Shown: one piece after another, positions 34,130 through 43,670 of the stretch
Layout of the letters: every line of letters starts with the position of its first letter
How positions within the stretch are numbered: position 1 is the stretch's first letter
Source: Lysinibacillus_B sp050613145
GTDB lineage: Bacteria; Bacillota; Bacilli; Bacillales_A; Planococcaceae
Reading direction: 5' to 3'
NCBI RefSeq assembly: GCF_050613145.1
Contig: NZ_CP192507.1
Span: 992,001-1,056,000 of the forward strand
Length of the DNA: 64,000 bases
Position numbers and translations under genes: made by a program
The notes under the pieces: model-generated
The model's database searches: none
The model's input: only the letters and a program-made list of their open reading frames with translations
Told to the model about the DNA's origin: nothing

Positions 34130-34253
34130 AGTCCAGAGAGGCTGAGAAGGTATAATGTGAGAGCCATCGGGATATCTGTGTGCAGATTTTTCGGATGCGT
34201 TTATTTCAACATGCACTTTCCAACCCTCTAGGTGACTAGAGGGTTTTTTATTT
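34130..34253 (+). promoter_or_regulatory. PyrR attenuator 1 (5' leader of pyrR)
   Basis: The PyrR-binding loop AGTCCAGAGAGGCT is at 34130-34143, matching the ARUCCNGNGAGGYU type. Downstream the terminator AACCCTCTAG / CTAGAGGGTT (34222-34245) plus a T-run ends transcription when UMP-loaded PyrR stabilises the anti-antiterminator. Confidence 0.92.
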
Positions 34254-34305
34254 TCGTTGAAGCACAACATACCATAACAAATATATCAATGAAAGGAGAA
34301 TCACT

Positions 34306-34854
34306 ATGGCACATATAACAGAGCTATTAGATGGGCCATCAATGAACAGAGCCATTACGCGTATTGCTCATGAAATCATCGAGCGCAATAAAGGGATTGA
34401 TGAAGTCATTTTAGTTGGGATTAAGACGCGTGGTGCATTTTTAGCGAAGCGCTTAGCAGAGCGAATTGAAAGTATAGAAGGAAAAGCGATTCGTACGGGT
34501 GAGCTAGATATTACGCTTTACCGTGATGATTTATCGACAAAGCAAGTAAACGACCAAGCGCAAGTACAGCAAGTCGACATTGACTATCAAGTGAACGATC
34601 AAAAAATTGTACTTGTCGATGATGTATTGTATACAGGACGTACAGTGCGTGCAGCACTAGATGCCGTGATGGATTTAGGAAGACCTTCTCAAATCCAATT
34701 AGCCGTTTTAGTGGACAGAGGGCATCGGGAACTACCAATTCGTGCTGATTACGTCGGTAAAAACATTCCGACAGCCGGACATGAGCGAATTGTAGTAAAT
34801 TTAGAAGAAGTTGACGGTCAGGATATCGTGACGATTCATAAAGAAGCAGAGTAG
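34306..34854 (+). CDS. pyrR: Bifunctional pyr operon regulator / uracil phosphoribosyltransferase PyrR
   Basis: RNA-binding attenuator protein that senses UMP and binds the leader hairpins of this operon; it also converts uracil and PRPP to UMP. The 182-residue protein carries the PRPP loop VDDVLYTGRTVRAAL (about 104-118), and LVDRGHRELPIRADYVGKN near the C terminus is strongly conserved in PyrR. GAAAGGAG precedes ATG 34306. The next gene begins after 16 bases. Confidence 0.96.
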   Translation: MAHITELLDGPSMNRAITRIAHEIIERNKGIDEVILVGIKTRGAFLAKRLAERIESIEGKAIRTGELDITLYRDDLSTKQVNDQAQVQQVDIDYQVNDQKIVLVDDVLYTGRTVRAALDAVMDLGRPSQIQLAVLVDRGHRELPIRADYVGKNIPTAGHERIVVNLEEVDGQDIVTIHKEAE

Positions 34855-34870
34855 AAAAGAGGAACAAACG

Positions 34871-36208
34871 ATGTCTACAAAACCAGTATTAGATATCAAC
34901 GAAAAACCAAGTATTGTACAGTTAATTACATTAAGTTTCCAACATTTATTTGCCATGTTTGGTTCAACTATTTTAGTACCAAAATTAGTAGGTCTTGATC
35001 CAGGGATTGCCCTTTTAACGAGTGGGATTGCAACGATTATCTTCCTATTAATTACACAATTTAAAGTGCCGGCATACTTAGGCTCATCATTCGCCTTTAT
35101 TACGCCGATTATTACCGTAGCAGGGCTTGATAACGCAGGTGTAGCCATTAACCCAGGGAACGCAATGATTGGCGCAATGGGCGTCGGGATTATTTACGGG
35201 ATTGTCGCTTTGGTTATTTGGAAGACAGGCTATAAATGGTTAATGGCCTTACTACCACCCATTGTAGTAGCACCTGTAATTATTGTTATCGGCTTAGGCT
35301 TAGCAGGAACAGCTGTTGACATGGCAATGAATATTACGGTTCAGCAGTTAGATGAAGCAACAGGTCAAATGATGGATGTAAAAATGTATAGCTTTAAACA
35401 TTTCTCAGCAGCGCTTGTCACGTTGTTGGCAGCCATCGTATTTAATGTATATTTTAAAAATATTTTAAGCGCAATGCCGATTTTATTAGGGCTTATCATC
35501 GGATATATCTACTCTGTAGCCATCGGAATTGTGAACTTTGAGCCGGTAAAAGAGGCAGCATGGTTTGCTATGCCAACCTTCTTAATACCAGGTGTAGATT
35601 ATGAATTGAACGTAACAACAACAATTTTAGCGGCAATGTTACCAGTAGTCATCGTGACAATCTCGGAGCATATCGGTCACCAATTAGTATTAGGGAAAGT
35701 CGTAGAACGAAATTATATTAAAGATCCGGGTCTTCATCGCTCATTACTAGGTGATGGCTTAGGAACATTTGTCAGTGCGTTAATCGGTGGTCCACCGAAA
35801 ACAACGTATGGTGAAAATATCGGGGTATTAGCGATTACAAGAGTGTACTCCATCTATGTTATCTTCGGTGCAGCGGTAGCCGCAATGTTAATCGCATTTT
35901 TCGGGAAAGTAATGGCATTAATTTCAACAATCCCAACAGCGGTACTCGGCGGTATTTCGATTTTATTATTCGGGATCATTGCATCGAGCGGTTTACGTAT
36001 GTTCGTTGAAAGTCGTGTGGATTTTGGAAATAACCGCAACATGGTGATTGCATCAGTTATTTTAATCATCGGTATCGGCAACGCACAAATTGTATTAGGC
36101 GATTTTACCATCGGTGGTATGGCGTTATCAGCATTAATTGGTGTAGCATTAAACTTAATCTTACCAGGGCGCGATAAAGGTGCTGGAGACTTGTACGAAC
36201 ATGAATAA
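34871..36208 (+). CDS. pyrP: Uracil permease (NCS2 family)
   Basis: Uracil:proton symporter in the membrane, 445 residues with about 12-14 membrane segments. Family signatures include LTLSFQHLFAMFGSTILVP, TISEHIGHQ (substrate-site Glu and His) and GDGLGTFVSALIGGPPKTTYGENIG. It takes up uracil for salvage by PyrR/Upp. In B. subtilis an attenuator separates pyrR from pyrP; here only 16 bases lie between them, so both share the first attenuator. Confidence 0.95.
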   Translation: MSTKPVLDINEKPSIVQLITLSFQHLFAMFGSTILVPKLVGLDPGIALLTSGIATIIFLLITQFKVPAYLGSSFAFITPIITVAGLDNAGVAINPGNAMIGAMGVGIIYGIVALVIWKTGYKWLMALLPPIVVAPVIIVIGLGLAGTAVDMAMNITVQQLDEATGQMMDVKMYSFKHFSAALVTLLAAIVFNVYFKNILSAMPILLGLIIGYIYSVAIGIVNFEPVKEAAWFAMPTFLIPGVDYELNVTTTILAAMLPVVIVTISEHIGHQLVLGKVVERNYIKDPGLHRSLLGDGLGTFVSALIGGPPKTTYGENIGVLAITRVYSIYVIFGAAVAAMLIAFFGKVMALISTIPTAVLGGISILLFGIIASSGLRMFVESRVDFGNNRNMVIASVILIIGIGNAQIVLGDFTIGGMALSALIGVALNLILPGRDKGAGDLYEHE

Positions 36209-36232
36209 TTAAATAGCAGTACCTTTTAAGAT

Positions 36233-36340
36233 TTGTCCAGAGAGGCAAGGAAGGGGAAAGACACTGGGGCACGTATGTTAACGATGTCTTAGCTTGTCAC
36301 ACCCTAAAAGCCTCGCTATCTTGTATAGTGAGGTTTTTTT
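36233..36340 (+). promoter_or_regulatory. PyrR attenuator 2 (between pyrP and pyrB)
   Basis: The PyrR-binding sequence TTGTCCAGAGAGGCAAGGA lies at 36233-36251. The terminator AGCCTCGCTA / TATAGTGAGGTT with a seven-T run is at about 36309-36340. It controls pyrB and the biosynthetic genes downstream. Confidence 0.9.
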
Positions 36341-36438
36341 AGAAAAAGAGTAAAAAATATTTCATTAATCTGTCAAACGAGAATAGTCAAAATAGTTCTA
36401 TACTAGTAAGTAAGCGAATCAAATCGGAGGCGCAATGT

Positions 36439-37314
36439 ATGAAAAATTTATTGTCAATGGAACACTTATCAAATGAGGAAATTTTACACATTTTAGCACG
36501 AGCACAGGCGTTTGAAAATGGCGAGCAGCCACAGCTTGATCGAGCATATAATGTGGCGAATCTTTTCTTCGAGCCAAGTACACGTACAAAAACAAGCTTT
36601 GAAATGGCAGAGCGCCGCATTGGCTGTACAGTCATTCCGTTTGATGCAGGGTTTTCAAGTGCATTAAAAGGTGAAACGATGTATGACACAGTAAAAACAC
36701 TTGAAATGATTGGCATGGATGCCGTCGTGATTCGTGCGAAAGAAGATGAATATTACAATGAACTGCTAGAAGGTATTAATTGCGCTGTCATTAATGCAGG
36801 TGACGGAGCAGGGCAACATCCATCGCAAAGCTTACTTGACCTATACACAATCAAAAAAGAATTCGGCAATTTTGAAGGCTTAAATATTACGATTGTAGGT
36901 GATATTTCACATAGCCGAGTAGCAAAATCAAATGCGGTGGCGCTCACAAGACTAGGGGCGAATATTCGTTTCCTTTGCCCAGAAGAATGGGCAGGCGATT
37001 TTGAAGCTGTACACTCATGGGAGGAAGTATTAGAAGATAGTGATGTTGTGATGCTACTTCGCATTCAACATGAGCGACACGCGGTAAGTAAAAACTTTTC
37101 AAAAGATAGTTATCATGAGGAATTTGGTTTAACAGTAGAACGGGAAAAACGCATGAAAAAAAGCGCCATTATTATGCACCCAGCACCAGTGAACCGCGAT
37201 GTAGAAATCGCAGACGAATTAGTAGAATGTGAACGTTCTCGTATTTTCCAGCAAGTACGGAATGGTGTATATGCACGTATGGCGATACTAGAAACGATTT
37301 TGAAGGGACGATAA
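36439..37314 (+). CDS. pyrB: Aspartate carbamoyltransferase catalytic subunit
   Basis: Second step of de novo pyrimidine synthesis: carbamoyl phosphate plus aspartate to carbamoyl-aspartate. The carbamoyl-phosphate loop STRTKTSF is at 47-54; HPSQSLLDLYTI, HSRVAKSN and MHPAPVNRDVEI are intact. The 291-residue length is slightly below that of B. subtilis PyrB (304). GGAGG lies 8 bases before ATG 36439; ATG 36435 is out of frame. No pyrI regulatory subunit is present. Confidence 0.96.
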   Translation: MKNLLSMEHLSNEEILHILARAQAFENGEQPQLDRAYNVANLFFEPSTRTKTSFEMAERRIGCTVIPFDAGFSSALKGETMYDTVKTLEMIGMDAVVIRAKEDEYYNELLEGINCAVINAGDGAGQHPSQSLLDLYTIKKEFGNFEGLNITIVGDISHSRVAKSNAVALTRLGANIRFLCPEEWAGDFEAVHSWEEVLEDSDVVMLLRIQHERHAVSKNFSKDSYHEEFGLTVEREKRMKKSAIIMHPAPVNRDVEIADELVECERSRIFQQVRNGVYARMAILETILKGR

Positions 37315-37318
37315 TAAG

Positions 37319-38605
37319 ATGACAATGACATTTATTCAAAACGTAAAAATGTTAAATGAACAAGGTGAGTTAATCGATGCAACAGTGACAGTTGAAGACG
37401 GCAAAGTAACAGAAATTGGCGGTGTGATGCCAGAAGGAAAAGGTGTCATTCAAGTAATCGATGGCCAAGGCAACTTCCTTTCGCCAGGCTTTGTAGATGT
37501 ACACGTACATCTTCGTGAGCCAGGTTTTGAACATAAAGAAACGATTGCAACAGGCTCTTTAGCTGCAGCACGTGGCGGTTTCACAACAATTTGTGCGATG
37601 CCAAACACAAAGCCAGTACCAGATTCAGTCGAAAACATGCAGTTAATTAATGGTCTGATTAAGGAAAGTGCCCTTGTTCGTGTATTGCCATATGGCTCAC
37701 TAACAAAAGATATTTCAGGTGAAGAACGCACAAATATGGAAGAGCTAAAAGCAAATGGTGCCGTAGCTTTCTCAGATGATGGTGTAGGTATTCAATTAGC
37801 CTCTACAATGTATGAACAAATGAAAGAGGCTGCACGTTTAGATACGATCGTTGTCGCACACTGTGAAGATAACTCACTGATTTATGAAGGTGTGATGCAT
37901 GAGGGGAAACGTAATAAAGAGCTTGGTTTACCGGGGATTCCATCGATTTGTGAATCTGTACAAATTGCACGCGACGTATTACTAGCTGAAGCAGCAGGTG
38001 CGCGCTACCACGTATGTCACGTATCAACGAAAGAATCTGTACGTGCGGTACGCGATGCAAAAGCAGCAGGCATTAAGGTAACAGCTGAAGTTTGCCCACA
38101 CCATCTTTTACTTGAAGAAATGGACATCCCTTCAGACGATGCAAACTGGAAAATGAACCCGCCATTACGTGCGAAAGACGACCAAGATTCATTACATGCG
38201 GCATTACTTGACGGTACAATCGACTGTATCGCAACAGACCATGCACCACACACAGTAGAGGAAAAATGCTGCGGTATGGTTGGTGCACCATTCGGCATTG
38301 TAGGCTTTGAAACAGCATTCCCACTTTTATACACACATTTTGTAAAAACGGGTAAATGGACATTAAAGCAACTTGTTGAGTGGATGGCAACAAAACCGGC
38401 AGAAATTTTCGACTTACCATACGGTAAAATTGAAGTAGGGGCTTCGGCAGACTTTGCGATTATCGACCTTGAAAAAGAAATGGAAGTTAATCCAGAAGAG
38501 TTTAAGTCAAAAGGACGTAACACACCGTTTACAGGATGGAAGACGCAAGGCTGGCCAGTGCTAACAATTTTTGAAGGCAATATCGTATATCAGGAGGCAG
38601 AATAA
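37319..38605 (+). CDS. pyrC: Dihydroorotase
   Basis: Zinc amidohydrolase (class I) cyclising carbamoyl-aspartate to dihydroorotate. The 428-residue protein has the metal-binding VDVHVHLREPG (about 60-70), AHCEDN, YHVCHVSTKES, PHHLLL and the catalytic IATDHAPHT motif. It starts 4 bases after the pyrB stop; its stop overlaps the pyrAA start (TAATG). Confidence 0.96.
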   Translation: MTMTFIQNVKMLNEQGELIDATVTVEDGKVTEIGGVMPEGKGVIQVIDGQGNFLSPGFVDVHVHLREPGFEHKETIATGSLAAARGGFTTICAMPNTKPVPDSVENMQLINGLIKESALVRVLPYGSLTKDISGEERTNMEELKANGAVAFSDDGVGIQLASTMYEQMKEAARLDTIVVAHCEDNSLIYEGVMHEGKRNKELGLPGIPSICESVQIARDVLLAEAAGARYHVCHVSTKESVRAVRDAKAAGIKVTAEVCPHHLLLEEMDIPSDDANWKMNPPLRAKDDQDSLHAALLDGTIDCIATDHAPHTVEEKCCGMVGAPFGIVGFETAFPLLYTHFVKTGKWTLKQLVEWMATKPAEIFDLPYGKIEVGASADFAIIDLEKEMEVNPEEFKSKGRNTPFTGWKTQGWPVLTIFEGNIVYQEAE

Positions 38606-39705
38606 TGAAAAAGCGTTTATTAATTTTAGAAGACGGTACTGTATTTCACGGTACAGCATTCGGTAGTGACAAAGCATCACAAGGTGAAGTTGTATTTACA
38701 ACAGGAATGACAGGTTACCAAGAAACATTATCGGATCCATCATTCTACGGTCAAATTGTTACACTAACATATCCATTAATCGGGAACTATGGTATTAACC
38801 GTGATGATTTCGAATCGATTACACCAGTTATCCGTGGATTTGTTGTACGTGAGCTTGCTGATCAGCCATCGAATTGGCGTTCAGATATGACATTAAACGA
38901 CTATCTAAAAGCACAAGATATCCCTGGTATCGAAGGAATTGATACACGCAAATTAACGCGTATTATCCGTACAAAAGGTGCGGTTCGTGCGATTTTAACG
39001 GAAGCAGATGCAGACGTAAATGTGGAAGAAGTAGTAGCGCAATTACAAGCGACACCGCTTATTACACACCATGTAAAAGAAGTAACACCAAAAGCAGCCT
39101 ATCCGTCACCAGGACGTGGGAAACGCGTTGTATTAATTGATTTTGGTATGAAGCACGGGATTTTACGAGAATTAAATAAACGCGACTGTGACGTATTAGT
39201 CGTGCCTTATAACACAACAGCAGAGCAAATTTTAGCGTGGCATCCAGATGGCATTATGTTATCAAATGGCCCTGGTAACCCAACGGACGTAGCAGAAGGT
39301 ATTGAAACAGTGAAAAACTTAATCGGTAAAGTACCGATGTTCGGAATTTGCTTAGGTCACCAAATCTTCTCATTAGCATGTGGTGCGAAATCATTCAAAT
39401 TACCATTCGGTCACCGCGGGGGGAACCACCCAGTAAAAGATTTACGCACAGGTCGTACAGATTTAACGTCTCAAAACCATGGCTATGCAGTCGATATCGA
39501 TTCGTTAAAAGATACAGATTTAGAATTAACACACATTGCATTAAACGACGGTACTTGTGAAGGGGTTCGTCATAAAAAATACCCAATCTTCACAGTTCAA
39601 TATCACCCAGAAGCTTCACCAGGTCCAGAAGATTCAAATCACTTATTCGATGAATTTATTGAAATGATGGAAAATGAAGCAGCAAAGGAGAAACAACATG
39701 CCTAA
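38605..39705 (+). CDS. pyrAA: Carbamoyl-phosphate synthase small subunit (glutamine amidotransferase)
   Basis: Supplies ammonia from glutamine to the large subunit. The 366-residue protein has the CarA N-terminal domain (MKKRLLILEDGTVFHGTAFG) and a class I amidotransferase domain with the nucleophile in FGICLGHQI and catalytic His-Glu in YHPEASPGPED. GGAGG precedes ATG 38605. The last 8 bases overlap pyrAB. Confidence 0.96.
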   Translation: MKKRLLILEDGTVFHGTAFGSDKASQGEVVFTTGMTGYQETLSDPSFYGQIVTLTYPLIGNYGINRDDFESITPVIRGFVVRELADQPSNWRSDMTLNDYLKAQDIPGIEGIDTRKLTRIIRTKGAVRAILTEADADVNVEEVVAQLQATPLITHHVKEVTPKAAYPSPGRGKRVVLIDFGMKHGILRELNKRDCDVLVVPYNTTAEQILAWHPDGIMLSNGPGNPTDVAEGIETVKNLIGKVPMFGICLGHQIFSLACGAKSFKLPFGHRGGNHPVKDLRTGRTDLTSQNHGYAVDIDSLKDTDLELTHIALNDGTCEGVRHKKYPIFTVQYHPEASPGPEDSNHLFDEFIEMMENEAAKEKQHA

Positions 39706-42700
39706 ACGTACAGATATTAACACTATTTTAGTAATCGGATCAGGTCCAATCGTAATCGGTCAAGCAGCAGAGTTTGACTATGCAGGAACACAAGCGTGTC
39801 TTTCATTAAAAGAAGAAGGCTACCGTGTTATCCTAATCAACTCAAATCCAGCGACAATTATGACAGATACAGAAATCGCTGACAAAGTATATATCGAACC
39901 AATTTCTTTAGAGTTTGTGTCACGTATCTTACGTAAAGAACGTCCAGATGCAATCCTACCAACACTTGGTGGTCAAACAGGTTTAAATATGGCTATCGAG
40001 TTAGATGAATCAGGTATTTTAGATGAGCTAGGAATCGAAATTCTTGGGACAAAATTAGATGCGATTCATAAAGCAGAGGACCGCGATTTATTCCGTAACT
40101 TAATGTACGAATTAGGTGCTCCAGTACCTGAGTCAGACATCATCCATAACATGGAAGAAGCGAAAGCATTAGTAGCACGTATCGGCTATCCAGTAATCGT
40201 ACGTCCAGCATTTACACTTGGCGGTACTGGCGGTGGTATTTGTTACAACGACCAAGACTTAGAGGAAATCGTTACTTCAGGTTTAAAATATTCACCTGTA
40301 ACACAGTGTTTACTTGAAAAATCAATCGCTGGTTATAAAGAGATCGAATACGAAGTAATGCGTGACTCAGCAGACAACGCGATCGTTGTATGTAATATGG
40401 AAAACTTTGACCCAGTTGGTATTCATACTGGTGACTCAATCGTAGTGGCACCGACACAAACATTATCTGACCGTGAAAATCAAATGCTGCGTAATATCTC
40501 TTTAGATATTATCCGTGCATTAAAAATTGAAGGTGGCTGTAACGTACAATTAGCACTTGATCCATACAGCTTCCAATACTATGTAATCGAAGTTAACCCA
40601 CGTGTATCACGTTCATCAGCGTTAGCTTCAAAAGCAACAGGTTACCCAATTGCAAAATTAGCAGCCAAAATTGCTGTCGGTTTAACTTTAGATGAAATTA
40701 AAAATCCAGTTACAGGCTCTACATTTGCTTGCTTCGAGCCAGCACTTGACTACATCGTAGCGAAAATTCCGCGCTGGCCATTCGATAAATTCGAATCAGC
40801 AAAACGTAACTTAGGTACACAAATGAAAGCAACGGGTGAAGTAATGGCACTTGGCCGTACGTTCGAGGAAGCGATGCTTAAAGCAGTTCGTTCACTTGAA
40901 ACAGGTCACTACCATATCGAAATGAAACACCCAGAAGAGTTAACAGATTCTTGGATTGAAAAACGTATTCGTAAAGCAGGCGACGAGCGTTTATTCTTCA
41001 TCGGTGAAGCATTACGCCGTGGTGTAACAATCGAGCAAATTCACGAGTGGTCAGCAATCGACTTATTCTTCTTACACAAATTAAAGAAAATCGTCGATAT
41101 GGAAGCGACACTTGCAGAAAATAAAAACGATAAAGATGTATTACGTACAGCAAAACGTTTAGGCTTTGCGGATCGTAAAATCGCAGAGCTTTGGGAAACA
41201 ACGGAAGAAGCAGTGTATGCATTCCGTAAAGAACATGGCATCATTCCGGTATATAAAATGGTTGATACATGTGCAGCTGAGTTCGAATCTCAAACACCAT
41301 ACTTCTATGGCACATACGAAGAAGAAAATGAGTCGATTAAATCTGACAAGCCATCTGTCGTGGTACTAGGCTCTGGTCCGATTCGTATCGGTCAAGGGGT
41401 AGAGTTTGACTATGCGACAGTACACTCTGTATGGGCAATTCAAGAAGCAGGCTATGAAGCGATTATTATTAACTCAAATCCTGAGACAGTATCGACTGAC
41501 TTCTCGATTTCAGATAAATTATACTTCGAGCCATTAACAATCGAGGACGTAATGCACATCATCGATTTAGAGCAACCAGTTGGCGTAGTCGTGCAATTCG
41601 GTGGTCAAACGGCGATTAACTTAGCGGATAAATTAGAAGCAAATGGCGTGAAAATTCTAGGTACAACATTAGAAGATATCGACCGTGCAGAAAACCGTGA
41701 TAAGTTCGAGCAAGCATTACAACAATTAGATATTCCACAACCTCCTGGTGATACAGCTACTTCAGCAGAAGGCGCAATGGCAATCGCTGAAAAGTTAGGC
41801 TTCCCAGTATTAGTACGCCCATCATACGTACTTGGCGGACGTGCAATGGAAATCGTATACAATATGGACGAGTTAGCACACTATATGGATCATGCGGTAG
41901 AAGCTTCTCCAGATCACCCAGTATTAGTTGACCGTTATTTAACAGGGCAAGAAATTGAAGTAGATGCAATCTGTGATGGTGAAAATGTATTAATCCCAGG
42001 TATTATGGAGCACATTGAGCGTGCAGGGGTTCACTCTGGTGACTCGATCTCTGTATATCCACCGCAAAAATTAACAGAGGCACAAAAAGAAACGCTTGTA
42101 GACTATACAACGCGTTTAGCAAAAGGCTTAGGCATCATTGGTCTGATGAACATTCAATATGTAATGAGCGAAGGCGAAATTTATGTAATCGAAGTAAACC
42201 CACGCTCTTCTCGTACAGTACCGTTCTTATCAAAAATTACGAATATCCCGATGGCAAATATCGCAACAAAAGCGATTCTTGGTCAATCGATTGTAGCGCA
42301 AGGTTACAAACCAGGCTTAGCACCAGAACAAACAGGCGTATTCGTAAAAGTGCCAGTGTTCTCATTTGCAAAATTACGCCGTGTTGACATTACATTAGGA
42401 CCTGAAATGAAGTCAACAGGTGAGGTAATGGGGAAAGATTCTACTCTTGAAAAAGCACTTTACAAAGGCTTAGTAGCAGCAGGTATGGAAATTAAAACGC
42501 ACGGTACCGTGTTATTTACTGTATCGGATAAAGATAAAGAAGAAGCAATTGCGATTGCAAAACGCTTCTCAACAGTAGGCTACCGTATTATGGCAACAGA
42601 AGGTACAGCACGAAGCTTTGAAGCAGCAGGTGTACGTACAGATGTTGTTGAAAAAATCGGTGCAAAAGGTAAAACATTAATCGATGTAATTCAAAACGGT

Positions 42701-42895
42701 GAAGCACAACTTGTTGTGAACACATTAACAAAAGGCAAGCAACCAGCGCGTGACGGCTTCCGTATTCGTCGTGAGTCAGTAGAAAACGGTGTACCATGTT
42801 TAACATCACTTGATACTGCTGAAGCGATGCTACGTGTAATCGAGTCCATGACATTCACTGCTGAAGAAATGCCAAAAGCGGAGGTAGTACACTAA
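39698..42895 (+). CDS. pyrAB: Carbamoyl-phosphate synthase large subunit
   Basis: Synthesises carbamoyl phosphate from bicarbonate, ammonia and two ATP. From ATG 39698 (1065 residues) it shows the duplicated ATP-grasp architecture: first half with VIGSGPIVIGQAAEFDYAGT near residue 11 and VEVNPRVSRSSALASKATGYP-type motif, second half with LGSGPIRIGQGVEFDY near 558 and VIEVNPRSSRTVPFLSK. A C-terminal MGS-like allosteric domain starts at about residue 930. AAAGGAG lies 9 bases before ATG 39698; the frame upstream lies in pyrAA. Codon use is strongly biased, as expected for a highly expressed gene. Confidence 0.97.
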   Translation: MPKRTDINTILVIGSGPIVIGQAAEFDYAGTQACLSLKEEGYRVILINSNPATIMTDTEIADKVYIEPISLEFVSRILRKERPDAILPTLGGQTGLNMAIELDESGILDELGIEILGTKLDAIHKAEDRDLFRNLMYELGAPVPESDIIHNMEEAKALVARIGYPVIVRPAFTLGGTGGGICYNDQDLEEIVTSGLKYSPVTQCLLEKSIAGYKEIEYEVMRDSADNAIVVCNMENFDPVGIHTGDSIVVAPTQTLSDRENQMLRNISLDIIRALKIEGGCNVQLALDPYSFQYYVIEVNPRVSRSSALASKATGYPIAKLAAKIAVGLTLDEIKNPVTGSTFACFEPALDYIVAKIPRWPFDKFESAKRNLGTQMKATGEVMALGRTFEEAMLKAVRSLETGHYHIEMKHPEELTDSWIEKRIRKAGDERLFFIGEALRRGVTIEQIHEWSAIDLFFLHKLKKIVDMEATLAENKNDKDVLRTAKRLGFADRKIAELWETTEEAVYAFRKEHGIIPVYKMVDTCAAEFESQTPYFYGTYEEENESIKSDKPSVVVLGSGPIRIGQGVEFDYATVHSVWAIQEAGYEAIIINSNPETVSTDFSISDKLYFEPLTIEDVMHIIDLEQPVGVVVQFGGQTAINLADKLEANGVKILGTTLEDIDRAENRDKFEQALQQLDIPQPPGDTATSAEGAMAIAEKLGFPVLVRPSYVLGGRAMEIVYNMDELAHYMDHAVEASPDHPVLVDRYLTGQEIEVDAICDGENVLIPGIMEHIERAGVHSGDSISVYPPQKLTEAQKETLVDYTTRLAKGLGIIGLMNIQYVMSEGEIYVIEVNPRSSRTVPFLSKITNIPMANIATKAILGQSIVAQGYKPGLAPEQTGVFVKVPVFSFAKLRRVDITLGPEMKSTGEVMGKDSTLEKALYKGLVAAGMEIKTHGTVLFTVSDKDKEEAIAIAKRFSTVGYRIMATEGTARSFEAAGVRTDVVEKIGAKGKTLIDVIQNGEAQLVVNTLTKGKQPARDGFRIRRESVENGVPCLTSLDTAEAMLRVIESMTFTAEEMPKAEVVH

Positions 42896-42896
42896 T

Positions 42897-43670
42897 ATGA
42901 TTCGCCAAGAACGAATGACGGTCGTTCAGCAATCGAAAATTGCTCATAATATTTTTGAGCTTACAGTACAAGGCGAGCTTGTCCAGGAAATGACTCCTGG
43001 GCAGTTCGTGCATGTACGCGTAGCCGATATGTTCGAACCGCTATTACGACGTCCAATTAGTATTGCCAATATTAATAAGGAAACAAATGAATTTACGATG
43101 ATCTATCGTGCAGAGGGTCGTGGAACTGAGATTTTATCGTTAAAGCAAGTAGGCGATACGATAGATATTTTAGGGCCAATCGGTAATGGCTTCCCGGTTG
43201 ATGCAGTACCAGAGGGCGGTACGGCATTGCTTGTCGGAGGCGGTATCGGTGTACCCCCATTATATGAATTAGCTAAGCAATTAAATGCACGTGGTGTACG
43301 TACAATTCATGTATTAGGATTCCAATCAGAAAATGTTTGCTTTTATGAAGAACAGTTTAGCCATTTAGGGGATACACATTATGTTACAGCGGACGGAACA
43401 AAAGGAACAAAGGGCTTTGTGACAAATTTATTGGATGAGTTACAGCCTGAGTTTGATGTGTTCTATTCATGTGGACCACTGCCAATGTTAAAAGCATTAG
43501 AAGTACAATTCCCAGACAAACCGGGCTATTTATCCTTTGAGGAACGTATGGCTTGTGGAATTGGTGCATGCTTCGCTTGTGTATGCAACACAACAGAGAA
43601 TGTGGAAAAAGATTATGTAAAAGTATGCTCAGATGGGCCAGTATTCCCGAAAGGAGTTGTGGCACTATGA
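42897..43670 (+). CDS. pyrK: Dihydroorotate dehydrogenase electron transfer subunit
   Basis: FAD- and [2Fe-2S]-containing partner of class 1B PyrD, passing electrons to NAD. The 257-residue protein has an FAD-binding RRPISIANI motif, an NAD-binding VGGGIGVPPLYELAK and the C-terminal iron-sulfur cysteines in CGIGACFACVC plus a later Cys (about residue 243). It begins one base after the pyrAB stop. Its stop overlaps the pyrD start (ATGA). Confidence 0.95.
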   Translation: MIRQERMTVVQQSKIAHNIFELTVQGELVQEMTPGQFVHVRVADMFEPLLRRPISIANINKETNEFTMIYRAEGRGTEILSLKQVGDTIDILGPIGNGFPVDAVPEGGTALLVGGGIGVPPLYELAKQLNARGVRTIHVLGFQSENVCFYEEQFSHLGDTHYVTADGTKGTKGFVTNLLDELQPEFDVFYSCGPLPMLKALEVQFPDKPGYLSFEERMACGIGACFACVCNTTENVEKDYVKVCSDGPVFPKGVVAL

